From positions 179,657-243,656 of the forward strand of contig JAJFKP010000055.1 in assembly GCA_021773135.1 (NCBI GenBank): DNA of 64,000 bases. The letters run 5' to 3'. Source of the stretch: Woeseiaceae bacterium. Lineage in GTDB: Bacteria; Pseudomonadota; Gammaproteobacteria; Steroidobacterales; Woeseiaceae. This document shows, one piece after another, positions 43,581 to 52,505 of the stretch. The translations under genes and the position numbers were made by a program. The notes under the pieces were generated by a model. It ran no database searches. It was given only the letters and a program-made list of their open reading frames with translations, and was not told where the DNA came from. Numbering within the stretch: position 1 is the first letter of the stretch; the number at the start of each line of letters is the position of its first letter.

Positions 43581-45302
43581 CTATTGGCCGACGTCTTCAA
43601 GCGCCTTTAAGCGAGCCGCCTCGAATTCGTCACCTTCTACCCAGGACGGCATATCGTCGGCGTTTGCGATGGCAAGGCCGGTCCAGAATCCGAGCTGCGC
43701 ATCCGAGATCATGCCTTCAAAATTCCAGCCCGGATCGTATTCATCGCTCGGCTGGTGATAGTTAACATTCGTATAGTGATTGAGCTGCTCTTCGCCCCAG
43801 CCCGGTGGGCGATCCACAAAGTCAGTCCCTGTATCGAGATACATAGCGGGAACACCAATTTGTGCAAAGCTGAACTGATCCGAGCGGTAGAAGTAGCCCT
43901 TGTCCGCAAACTGGTCGGGTTTCACAATACGCCCCTGCTCCGCAGCTATGCCGGTGACGATCGAATCGATTGTGGTTTTACCCAGCCCGATATAGGTCAC
44001 GTCATGCGTATGGCCCCATATATTGCCGCCGTCATAATTCAGATTCGCGGCAATCTTGCCGGGCGCAAACGTCGGATTGCCTGCGTAGAACTTTGAACCA
44101 AGCAGACCCTGTTCTTCAGCGCCGACCAGCGCGAACAGCACTGATCGACGGGGTGCTTCCGGCAACGCTTTCAACGCTCGGGCGATAGCCATTACCTGGG
44201 CAACTCCCGATGCATTGTCCATGGCACCGTTGTAGATGGCATCCCCATCTTCGTCTGGCGTACCGATACCAAGATGATCGTGATGCGCCGTATATATAAC
44301 CACCTCATCTTCCAGATCACGATCGCTTCCCGGCAGCAGACCAAGCACATTTGCCGATTTGACAGTGTTGATCGATACATCGAATCCGATCGAAGTCGTG
44401 ACGCCGAGTGGCACCGGTTCGAAATCCCGATTGTCTGCAGCCTCGCGCAGCTGATCGAGATTGAGTCCCGCCATTTCAACCAGTGCGCGTGCGGAGTCTT
44501 CGGTGACCCATGCCGCGGCCTGCAGTCGTGCCTCATCACCCGCCGGCAATTCGAACTGCTCGCCGGTCCAGGAGGTTTGCACAACCTGGAACGGGTAACC
44601 GGCTGACGGCGGCGTATGAATAATGATGGCGCCAATCGCGCCCTGCTCTGCAGCCGTCTGGTATTTGTACAGCCAGCGCCCATACCAAAGACGTCTCTCG
44701 CCACCGAACAGATTTTCGTCCCAGTCAGGATCATTGTTCATGACCAGGACCACTTTGCCGGTCACGTCATGATTTTCATAATCATTCCAATCGTATTCAG
44801 GCGCCTGAATACCGTAACCCACGAACACCACTTCAGCATCGCTTAACTCGGCCCGCTGTGCCTGCACACCGCTGGAAACAATGAATTCATCCCATTGTTT
44901 TAGAATCAATTCACCGTCATCGTTGCGAAACGACCACTCCTCGGGCTGATCCGCCGTTACGCCGATCAGTTCGAAGGGCTGCTCCCAGCCGCCATCCGCA
45001 GCGCCCGGCAGCAAACCCAGTTTGCCAAGCTCCTCGGCCAAATAGCGCCGCGCCGCTTCGTCACCGCGTGAACCTGGCCCGCGTCCCTCGTATTTGTCGT
45101 CCGAGAGCTCCCTGACGTAGCCCCGCATAAGGTCAGCCGTTATTTGCAGAACGGCGGTACTAGCATTCCGGCCACCGCCGCTCGCTTCGTCAGATGTTGC
45201 CTCAGGCGCGAGCGGCGCCTGGCTTCGATCGCAGGCACCCAGCAATGCAGAAAGAATGAAAGTACCGGTCAGCAGTACCGTTCGAATCGTGGTTGTACGC
45301 AT
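43581..45302 (-). CDS. M28 family metallopeptidase lipoprotein with PA domain
   Basis: A 573-residue lipoprotein (lipobox LLGAC, Cys near 24). Between residues about 150 and 300 lies a protease-associated insert (GAIGAIIIHTPPSAGYPFQVV). Zinc ligands follow the M28 pattern: YTAHHDHLGIG (His, Asp nearby), GAMDNASGVAQVM (Asp), LVGAEEQGLLGS (Glu-Glu), NYDGGNIWG (Asp) and NYHQPSDEY (His). It is an envelope-anchored aminopeptidase. The dienelactone-hydrolase gene ends 30 nt upstream on the same strand, so both may be in one transcript. Confidence 0.94.
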   Translation of the reverse strand: MRTTTIRTVLLTGTFILSALLGACDRSQAPLAPEATSDEASGGGRNASTAVLQITADLMRGYVRELSDDKYEGRGPGSRGDEAARRYLAEELGKLGLLPGAADGGWEQPFELIGVTADQPEEWSFRNDDGELILKQWDEFIVSSGVQAQRAELSDAEVVFVGYGIQAPEYDWNDYENHDVTGKVVLVMNNDPDWDENLFGGERRLWYGRWLYKYQTAAEQGAIGAIIIHTPPSAGYPFQVVQTSWTGEQFELPAGDEARLQAAAWVTEDSARALVEMAGLNLDQLREAADNRDFEPVPLGVTTSIGFDVSINTVKSANVLGLLPGSDRDLEDEVVIYTAHHDHLGIGTPDEDGDAIYNGAMDNASGVAQVMAIARALKALPEAPRRSVLFALVGAEEQGLLGSKFYAGNPTFAPGKIAANLNYDGGNIWGHTHDVTYIGLGKTTIDSIVTGIAAEQGRIVKPDQFADKGYFYRSDQFSFAQIGVPAMYLDTGTDFVDRPPGWGEEQLNHYTNVNYHQPSDEYDPGWNFEGMISDAQLGFWTGLAIANADDMPSWVEGDEFEAARLKALEDVGQ

Positions 45303-45332
45303 ATTGTTGTGATATCTCGTAGAGAATGTGAC

Positions 45333-46046
45333 TCAGAATAATTCCGCGAGGAACAGTTGCAGGCTTTGCCACGAACGACGGTCTGCGACCGGGTTATACA
45401 CTGTTCCATGTGCCGGATCGTTGGCTGCCGGATTCGAAAAGGCATGCAGCGTGTTTCCGTATCCGTGTATTTGCCAATCCGCGCCTGCCTTCGTGAGCTC
45501 TTCGGCCAGCGCAAGAACCTGATCCGGCGTGGCCATTGGATCGTCCCAACCGTGAAGCACGAGCACTTTCGCCTTGATCCGCTCATCCTGCAGATTTCCA
45601 GGCGCGGCAAACAGGCCATGGACGCTGGCTACGCCAGACAGGTCTGCCGCCGTCCTTGCCAGATCGAGCACGCACAGACCGCCGAAACAAAAACCCATGG
45701 CAGCGATACGTGACCCATCCACTTCTTTCTGTTTCCTTATTTGCGCAAGCGCCAAGTGCATACGTCTCTGGAGAACGGCCCGGTCATCGAGAAGTGGCTG
45801 CATCAGCGCACTGTTTTCTTCCCGGCTTGCGCCCAGCACGCCTTTGCCATAGAGATCGAGCGCGAACCCGACATAGCCGAGTTCCGCAAGTATTTCTGCT
45901 TTGCCCTGTTCGAATTCGCTGCGCCCGCGCCACGCGTGGGCTATCAATACACCTGGTTTGGGGGCATGACCTTCCTCCCACGCCATGTAGGCTTCCAGGA
46001 CAACGTCGCCGTCCTTGTACTCGATAGTTCGCGTTTGAATCGCCAC
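45333..46046 (-). CDS. Dienelactone hydrolase family protein
   Basis: A 237-residue cytosolic alpha/beta hydrolase. The nucleophile is Cys in GFCFGG, the acid Asp in HGWDDPMATP and the His in GNTLHAFSNP, the complete DLH triad. Opening IEYKDGDVVLEAYMAWEE and GVLIAHAWRGRSEF is typical of general DLH-like hydrolases, not specifically of chlorocatechol degradation, and no ring-cleavage genes are near. Upstream of the M28 peptidase on the same strand. Confidence 0.92.
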   Translation of the reverse strand: MAIQTRTIEYKDGDVVLEAYMAWEEGHAPKPGVLIAHAWRGRSEFEQGKAEILAELGYVGFALDLYGKGVLGASREENSALMQPLLDDRAVLQRRMHLALAQIRKQKEVDGSRIAAMGFCFGGLCVLDLARTAADLSGVASVHGLFAAPGNLQDERIKAKVLVLHGWDDPMATPDQVLALAEELTKAGADWQIHGYGNTLHAFSNPAANDPAHGTVYNPVADRRSWQSLQLFLAELF

Positions 46047-46207
46047 TTGAATACCCCCGCTGCACCCAGTGCTATGGTATCCAATTATCGCCGCGCATAC
46101 CTGCCGTTAAGGAAATTCACTGGCTTGATTGGCGGTCTGGATCGCCACGACGTACGATTGGACTGGACCGCGGCTACAACATGCCACGCCGGCATCGGGC
46201 CGGGCAG

Positions 46208-47575
46208 TTAGCGGCTAACGGCGGCTTCCCCGTGGTCTTTCAGCCACTCCAGCGCCAGCTTTTTGCCCTTCTTTACCTGGGAGGTGCGCAACCTTGTTGC
46301 CGCAATTTCCCGGTTGTTTCTGGCGTCGTCGTTCCCAAGTTCACCTGCGATATAAAACCATTTGTAAGCCTGTGTTTTATTCGCCCTGATGCCCTCGCCT
46401 GCGTAGTACATCGCACCAAGATTATTTTGCGCAATGCTGTTGCCCTGGTTGGCCGAAAGTCGGTACCACTTGACCGCTTCCCTGTCGTTGGGAGAAGTGC
46501 CTTCGCCTGCGTCGTACATGGCGCCAAGATTGTTCTGCGCCATGGCATCCCCCTGCTCAGCGGCCCGGGTATACCAAGCAATCGCCGCGACGTTATCCTC
46601 AGCAACGCCCATCCCTTCATCGAACATCAGTGCCACCGCATATTGTGCATCACGGTGCCCCTGGTCAGCAGCACGCCGATACCACTGCATCGCCTGCGCG
46701 TGATCCACCTCGGTACCTTCACCGTTTTCGTACATGATGCCGAGATTGAGCTGTGAGTCTGCGTGCTCCTGGTTGGCGGCCGCTGTATACCATTTTATTG
46801 CACGTTCGTTATTTTCCGGGATACCTTCACCAACGTCGTACATTATCGCGAGGTTGAACTGCGCACTGACATGACCTTGCTCAGCGGCACGTCCGTACCA
46901 ATCGGCCGCAACGAGATCATCTTCGGCAATCCCGTCTCCTTCGTCATACATCAATGCCAGCGCATACTGAGCGTCACGGTGACCCTGCGCCGCCGCCCTT
47001 TTGTAAAGTGACATCGCTTTGCGATTGTTTTCTGGAACGCCATGACCGACATCGTAAAAATGCGCCAGGTTGTGCTGCGCCGCAGCGAGGCCAAGGTCTG
47101 CACTGAGCTGATACCACTTCACGGCCTCGGCCAGGTCAATCCTGGTGCCTTCTCCTCTTGCATGCATCAAAGCCACGTTATATTGGGCCTGTTCATCAGC
47201 CTGCTTTGCAGCACGCGTGTACCAATGAATTGCCGCTTCGTTGTCTTCCGGAACGCCGTCACCAAAATCATAAATTATGGCGACATTAAACTGTGCCGAA
47301 ACGTCACCCGCTTCAGCGGCTGGGAGATACCACTTCAGGGCCGCTGCCTTGTTTGCGTCAACGCCGAGACCTTCGTCATAGATTAGCCCGACGTTGTACA
47401 TTGCGTTCATGTCACCCTGCTCTGCGAGCGGCAACCATGCCGCAAGAGCGGCCTCGTAGTTGGCATTGCCAAACGCGTCCAGACCTCTCTGAAAATCATC
47501 GGCAACAGCAGTTGCCGAGTTCAAAAAAACAAGCGCGAACAGGCGCAACGCGCATTTTCGAACAATTGAAGCCAT
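46208..47575 (-). CDS. Exported SEL1-like repeat protein
   Basis: About 455 residues from ATG 47575 (the frame opens at a TTG three codons earlier). A signal peptide ends near ATAVADD. The mature chain is built of about ten 36-residue SEL1 repeats (consensus AVKWYxRAAEQGxxxAQxNLGxMYDxGEGVxxN) with an incomplete eleventh and a basic C-terminal tail (RLRTSQVKKGKKLALEWL). SEL1 solenoids are protein-binding scaffolds in envelope signalling or assembly. The partner is unknown. Confidence 0.92.
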   Translation of the reverse strand: MASIVRKCALRLFALVFLNSATAVADDFQRGLDAFGNANYEAALAAWLPLAEQGDMNAMYNVGLIYDEGLGVDANKAAALKWYLPAAEAGDVSAQFNVAIIYDFGDGVPEDNEAAIHWYTRAAKQADEQAQYNVALMHARGEGTRIDLAEAVKWYQLSADLGLAAAQHNLAHFYDVGHGVPENNRKAMSLYKRAAAQGHRDAQYALALMYDEGDGIAEDDLVAADWYGRAAEQGHVSAQFNLAIMYDVGEGIPENNERAIKWYTAAANQEHADSQLNLGIMYENGEGTEVDHAQAMQWYRRAADQGHRDAQYAVALMFDEGMGVAEDNVAAIAWYTRAAEQGDAMAQNNLGAMYDAGEGTSPNDREAVKWYRLSANQGNSIAQNNLGAMYYAGEGIRANKTQAYKWFYIAGELGNDDARNNREIAATRLRTSQVKKGKKLALEWLKDHGEAAVSR

Positions 47576-47797
47576 TAATTCCAACTACCCAAAGGTCTTA
47601 TCACAGCTAGAGTACTGACCCGGGAAAACGAAAACAATGGATCAGTCCACGATTTTCGCCTCATATTTGATCACTTTCTGACCGGTAACCTGCTATTTTC
47701 AATCAACTTTTCATAAGTTGACGATATTGTGCGCTGCATCCGGCGTGGCGCGGGTAAGGACGGTAGTATCTTCGTGCTGAGTCCGCTTGAAGATCTC

Positions 47798-49318
47798 ATG
47801 ACGTATCAATCCGCAATCGCACGGCAACACTTTACCGCCATACGCAACGCCTGCTGTGGTCTGCTCCTTGCGCTGACTTACGATGTTAACGCGCGGCCAC
47901 TGACCGACTGGATTGCAGACAATTGCGCACTGTGCGTCGAACAAATGCGCGATTCGACCGGCGCCTATATCCTGGAGCGCGGTGAAGAAGCCCTGATCGG
48001 AAGAGCCTGGCTGACCCAACATGTGCAGCGCAGTATCGACGTGCAATATTTTATCTGGAGCAGCGACAACGTTGGGACGCTGGCCGCAGAACAACTCCTT
48101 CGTGCAGCTGACCGCGGGGTTTTAGTGCGCGTGCTGGTCGACGATTTGCTGGTTGATGCCGAAGACAAGACGCTGCTGCTCCTGTCCGCCCACCCCAATG
48201 TGCATATCCGTATATATAATCCAACCGTTTCGGTCGGACAGTCCTTTTTTGGTCGGCTGTGGAATGTTGCGACGCAGTTTCGCGGCATTAACCAAAGGAT
48301 GCACGATAAGGCAGCCATCTTTGACGGCATTGCCGGGATTACCGGCGGTCGCAACATGGCCGACGAATATTTCGACTTCGATGAGGAATATAATTTTCGT
48401 GATCGCGACATTCTGCTGCTGGGCGCCGCTGTCTCCGATATGCAGGAGAATTTTGACGAATTCTGGTCAAGTGCGCTCGCTGTGCCGGTCGATGAGGTGA
48501 TCGATTCCGCGGCTCATGCCATCACCGAGGCAGACACCAAACGCAAAGTTGATCAGCTTCGGCTCTACGCAGATGATCCCGCCAATTTCGAACCTCAAGT
48601 CAGGCAGGCCATTCTCGACCTTCCGGCTGCATTTCCGACGTTGTTGAAAAAGATGTCCTGGCAACCGGTGCACTTCATCAGTGATGCGCCGGGAAAAAAC
48701 GCTGGCAATGACGGTTTAGGCGGCGGCGGCATATCGACTGAGATGCTGTTCGACACAATTCGAAGTGCGAAACAATCGGTACTTATTCAATCGCCGTATC
48801 TCATCGTGCCCGAAGGCGGCATCGAATTATTCGCGGCGCTCAACAGCCGCGGCGTGCGCACGCGCATATCTACTAATTCACTTGCGTCAACCGACAATAT
48901 TCCGGCATTCAGTGGCTATCACCGGCAGCGGCCGCGCCTTCTAAAGGCCGGCATCGAACTATTCGAATTCAAACCTCACCCGGGCATTCAGCTCGAACTG
49001 ATCGAGCGTTACCCGGCGCTTGCAAAGAATAATCCGATATTCGCACTGCACGCAAAGAGCATGGTGATTGACGATAGACTGATTTTTATCGGCACGTTTA
49101 ACCTCGATCCACGCTCAGCAAACCTCAATACCGAGGTCGGCGTACTGATTGAAAGCGAGGAACTCGCCCGGCAGTTGACGGCAAGCATTGAAAAAGACAT
49201 GCGCCCCGAAAACAGCTGGCGAACCACAAGGGAATTTGCGCCGGACTACGAGGTAAGTCGCAGTAAGCGGCTGCAGCTCGGCTTCGTCAATTTATTGCCA
49301 ATCGAACCGTTGTTATGA
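47798..49318 (+). CDS. Phospholipase D family protein (two HKD motifs)
   Basis: About 506 residues from ATG 47798; the frame also extends to GTG 47729, and the start is not certain. HKD 1 is MHDKAAIFDGIAGITGGRNMADEYFDF and HKD 2 is LHAKSMVIDDRLIFIGTFNLDPRS, so both halves of the catalytic site are intact. The N-terminus has a short hydrophobic stretch that may be an anchor. The architecture resembles cardiolipin synthase-like PLD proteins of the envelope. Its stop overlaps the convergent acyltransferase stop by six bases. Confidence 0.9.
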   Translation: MTYQSAIARQHFTAIRNACCGLLLALTYDVNARPLTDWIADNCALCVEQMRDSTGAYILERGEEALIGRAWLTQHVQRSIDVQYFIWSSDNVGTLAAEQLLRAADRGVLVRVLVDDLLVDAEDKTLLLLSAHPNVHIRIYNPTVSVGQSFFGRLWNVATQFRGINQRMHDKAAIFDGIAGITGGRNMADEYFDFDEEYNFRDRDILLLGAAVSDMQENFDEFWSSALAVPVDEVIDSAAHAITEADTKRKVDQLRLYADDPANFEPQVRQAILDLPAAFPTLLKKMSWQPVHFISDAPGKNAGNDGLGGGGISTEMLFDTIRSAKQSVLIQSPYLIVPEGGIELFAALNSRGVRTRISTNSLASTDNIPAFSGYHRQRPRLLKAGIELFEFKPHPGIQLELIERYPALAKNNPIFALHAKSMVIDDRLIFIGTFNLDPRSANLNTEVGVLIESEELARQLTASIEKDMRPENSWRTTREFAPDYEVSRSKRLQLGFVNLLPIEPLL

Positions 49319-50623
49319 CCTTTTGCCGAAGTTTGGAAGGAGACCACTCACACCGGCACCGACGACGACAAGCACAAAAGAGATAACGTCGAGATTAGGC
49401 ACCGGGCCACCGCCATAGCCATACATCGCCAATAGTGCGATGCCGAGACAAAGCATCATCGCGCCAACAATCTGTTTTACCGGCGACGGCGGCGCCGAGT
49501 CACCATTTCGTGATCGTCTTTCCAGTGGCGACAAGATCAACGCAACTGGCAGCAACAGTGCCAGCAAGACTCCAATCCACACTATTCTGGACAGCCACCA
49601 TGACTGGGTGCCGGGTTCCACGCCAAGACCAAATCCATCAGCCAGGAACAGCAGTCCAACGAATACGATCATTACCGTTATGTGCCACAGGTATACCGTC
49701 ATGATCATGCTGTTAATCAAGACCGTTGCGGCCCACAGGCGAACGCTGGAGAGCACCTTTCTCATTGGCCCTTCAATCGCCAGCAGCAGGCCGAATTGAA
49801 ACACGCCCAACGCAAGCAGGGTAATCTTCGGCGGCAACGTGTTGCTGAGACCTTCGTCAGGCGAACCCACCATGGCGAACGGATACGGCCCTATCGAAAT
49901 GAGCAGCCACAGCGACGCCAGGCCGACGCCGGAATAAAACAATAGTTTCGGCGGACTGCTGAAGCGATCGTCGCGCCATGCGAACCCGAGGTGGTGCACC
50001 GCAAGCCAGACCCAAAAATAGTTACTCCAGCCGAGCCACTGCATATCGGCCGCGAAGAACGCCACGTCTACGAGGATTGCGACAAACACGAATGCCCAGA
50101 ACGAGAGGAAGCCGAACTTTTTCCAAAACCGATACGTGAGTGGCGCGAGAATTACAACCATGATGTAAATGGCGAGAAACCAGGTCGGTATGAGCGATGC
50201 CTGGGATGCATACTGAATAAGTGCCGGGCTGACACCGAACATCCCCATGATCACGCCGATTACGGCCCAGCTGATAATCAATACCAACAGTGGTGCCACG
50301 AGCCGATTCAGGCGAGCCGACAGCCAGCCACCGTAGTCCGTGCCCTTCCTGCGCGCACTTTCAAGCGACACGCCATTAGAATATCCACCCACGATGAAGA
50401 AAATCGGCATGACCTGGAACAACCACGTCAACCACTGCGTTTGCGGTTCGCTTTTCAACAGATGGCCATGTGTCAGCGATCCGTCCACGTACCATGCCGT
50501 CGCAATCAGCCAGTGACCGACGATGACGACGAGAATCGATACCGAGCGCAGGAAATCGACATAGCGGTCACGTTCTGCCGGTGTTTGCTCGGCCATATTC
50601 TTCGCCTGAGACCAGATCTGCAT
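49313..50623 (-). CDS. Acyltransferase family 3 membrane protein
   Basis: A 436-residue protein with about ten helices. The N-terminus RDRYVDFLRSVSILVVIVGHWLI carries the Arg and His of the acyltransferase_3 active site, followed by PIFFIVGGYSNGVSL. AAGGGA lies 8 nt before ATG 50623. Such enzymes transfer acyl groups to sugars, lipids or exopolysaccharide at the membrane. No glycan biosynthesis genes are adjacent, so the substrate is unknown. Convergent overlap with the PLD gene. Confidence 0.9.
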   Translation of the reverse strand: MQIWSQAKNMAEQTPAERDRYVDFLRSVSILVVIVGHWLIATAWYVDGSLTHGHLLKSEPQTQWLTWLFQVMPIFFIVGGYSNGVSLESARRKGTDYGGWLSARLNRLVAPLLVLIISWAVIGVIMGMFGVSPALIQYASQASLIPTWFLAIYIMVVILAPLTYRFWKKFGFLSFWAFVFVAILVDVAFFAADMQWLGWSNYFWVWLAVHHLGFAWRDDRFSSPPKLLFYSGVGLASLWLLISIGPYPFAMVGSPDEGLSNTLPPKITLLALGVFQFGLLLAIEGPMRKVLSSVRLWAATVLINSMIMTVYLWHITVMIVFVGLLFLADGFGLGVEPGTQSWWLSRIVWIGVLLALLLPVALILSPLERRSRNGDSAPPSPVKQIVGAMMLCLGIALLAMYGYGGGPVPNLDVISFVLVVVGAGVSGLLPNFGKRS

Positions 50624-51320
50624 GTAACGATTCCCTTACCGACCAATTTCAATGAGTTTGCCATAATACAAATCGAATCTATGTGATCCAGGTTGGCGAT
50701 CAGGCAGCCAGGCTGCGACCCTGTTGCTCGCCAGAATGACCCGAGAGACCCTGTTCAAGGCTTAAGCGCAGTGCTTCGCTGGTAGCGGTCTGACGGGCAG
50801 GGTCGGGGAATCTTCACGCTCGATCGTTGCAATTCAGATCCTGTTGGCCGTACGGAGACACGCTTTTTCTCCGGTGAACTGTCCGGTTCGGCAATATCTC
50901 TACACCCACGCTCGACCTTTCCAGCGCATAGCCGCAAATTGGCTTCAGCCAGGCGATTTCGGATGGTGACGAAGCGCTACCTCGTTCCGATGAGATAAAA
51001 AAGATTGTCGTCTGCTGCGAGAGAGGCGTCGGTCCCGCGGTCATTCATGGATCAAGTGTCGATCTTCTCCAACGCGGAATCGAGGAGTCGGTTTGAGGCC
51101 AGCGTCAAGAAAACTTTCGCGCTCTTGCTGCATTCTGCAAACCCAAATTGAGCTCTGCCACGTGTATGAACCTGGTCCGGCTGCGATTGCAAACCACGGT
51201 GGGCAGGTCGTACGTTTCGCGCCAAACAATAAACCTTTAAGCAAAACAAGTGCACGATCGGGATCCTGACACCGCCCGGACTTATCGCTATATACGTAAG
51301 GCAATTAGAGGTTCCACGAA
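50624..51320. other. Long gene-free interval
   Basis: About 700 nt between the acyltransferase start and the riboswitch promoter. Only short, unconvincing reading frames occur on either strand (none over 90 residues and none resembling a known family). No tRNA, clear transposase remnant or terminal repeat was seen. It may hold an unrecognised RNA or a decayed gene. Confidence 0.5.
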
Positions 51321-51349
51321 TTGACGAATCGCTGTCAGTTTATAAGAAT
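51321..51349 (+). promoter_or_regulatory. Predicted promoter of the riboswitch / golvesin-domain gene
   Basis: TTGACG (51321-51326) and a TAAGAA-type -10 near 51343-51348 (16-bp spacing; TATAAG at 51341 is an alternative) put a transcription start close to 51355, just in front of the riboswitch fold. Confidence 0.5.
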
Positions 51350-51361
51350 TGGGTGAAACCA

Positions 51362-51465
51362 ATCGATTGGCAAATCTGGTGAAAGCCAGTGACGCACAGA
51401 CACGGGTCCTCATTTCTTCCATGATATTCTGGGCATGACGTCTTCAGGATTACCGTGCCGCCGAC
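51362..51465 (+). ncRNA. Candidate cyclic di-GMP class I (GEMM-I) riboswitch
   Basis: The order of conserved pieces matches GEMM-I: GGCAAATC (51369-51376), a CTGGT-GAAA-GCCAG hairpin with GNRA tetraloop (51376-51389), GTGACGCACAG (consensus GGGACGCAAAG), CACGGGTCCT, a variable arm, then AGGATTACCGTGCC (51446-51459). CACGG pairs with CCGTG and CCT with AGG across an asymmetric loop like the tetraloop receptor. P1 is short: GGC with GCC. Deviations are C for A in GACGCACAG and the weak P1. It ends about 13 nt before a strong AAGGAGG site (51478-51484), so it could control translation of the golvesin-domain gene in response to cyclic di-GMP. Confidence 0.7.
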
Positions 51466-51490
51466 AATGCAATGGCCAAGGAGGTCGAAA

Positions 51491-52360
51491 ATGAAGCCAG
51501 ACTTTGTCAGGAGTTCAACGGCGACTTTTTTGCTCGGACTTGCCTTATTCGTTTCGATTCTTGCGAGTTCACCGGGTCTGGCGCAATCCGTAGAAGTTAT
51601 CGTCGGCAATCGCGATACGACCAGCAGCGACGGCCCCTGGTACAACTCCAATGGTCTGAACTCTTACTCGGGAGTGTCGTTTTACAGTAACGATGATACT
51701 GCGTCTTTCACCTGGTATGCAGTGTTGCCGCAGCCTGGCGACTATGAAGTTTATGCGTGGTGGACGTATCGCCCAAACCGGGCGACTTCAGTCCCCTACC
51801 GCGTAATGCACTCTGATGGGCAGTCCTACACGTTTGTTAATCAACGGGACCCGAACCTGGCGGGCCGATGGAACTTACTGGGTACGTACACGTTTGAAGA
51901 GGGATTCCTGCCCGAAATCACTGTGTTCGCTAATAGAGGCCAGGCCAACGCCGATGCGATCAGGATGGTTCGTACGGGAGGCCAGGAACAAGCGGCATGG
52001 CCAGAAGCAAACTGTCCGTGCGACGTGTTGTATGACCGCGGAGTTGATCAATACACCGCCTGGGGCGGCAGCCTGATTCCGCAAGGATTTAACGGCGGAG
52101 CCGCAACCATTTCATGCGAGCCAACCGAGGAGTTTGCCAAGGTCACCTACAGCACCGCACCAGACGCCGGCACCCAGGATCTCACGTCGATGATTCTGTA
52201 TTCGGTCGTACTCGAACCCGGTGTGAAGTATGAGTGCGGCGTAATTGTCGACTCGACCTTGCACCCCACGGGCCGCGTACAAACCAGGCAAATCGGCAGT
52301 TCGAGCGGAGAATGGTCGGACGCCTGTATGGCCAGCGTTCTGGACTATTGCCCGGAATAA
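51491..52360 (+). CDS. Secreted golvesin/Xly-like domain protein
   Basis: About 289 residues from ATG 51491, which has the best ribosome site in the window (AAGGAGG, 6 nt spacing). A signal peptide ends near PGLAQSVE. Residues about 33-155 are a golvesin C-terminal / xanthan lyase carbohydrate-binding-like domain (GDYEVYAWWTYRPNRATSVPYRVMHSDGQ ... WNLLGTYTFEEG ... NADAIRMV). The remaining 130 residues have six Cys (CPC, SC, EC, AC, YC) and are unrecognised, perhaps disulfide-stabilised. It is probably an extracellular or surface protein that binds a polymer. A predicted cyclic di-GMP riboswitch lies immediately upstream. Confidence 0.82.
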   Translation: MKPDFVRSSTATFLLGLALFVSILASSPGLAQSVEVIVGNRDTTSSDGPWYNSNGLNSYSGVSFYSNDDTASFTWYAVLPQPGDYEVYAWWTYRPNRATSVPYRVMHSDGQSYTFVNQRDPNLAGRWNLLGTYTFEEGFLPEITVFANRGQANADAIRMVRTGGQEQAAWPEANCPCDVLYDRGVDQYTAWGGSLIPQGFNGGAATISCEPTEEFAKVTYSTAPDAGTQDLTSMILYSVVLEPGVKYECGVIVDSTLHPTGRVQTRQIGSSSGEWSDACMASVLDYCPE

Positions 52361-52505
52361 ACGGCGCAATACAGACCACGTCATTCATCTCGACAAACGA
52401 AGTCCGGGAAATTGCCGGTTTGTCGAAAGACGCATGTTGAATCTGCCGCATGGCCGAGCGAGAAAACTCGACCAGAACGCCACCGAAGTTACAGCGGCGT
52501 GGTCG

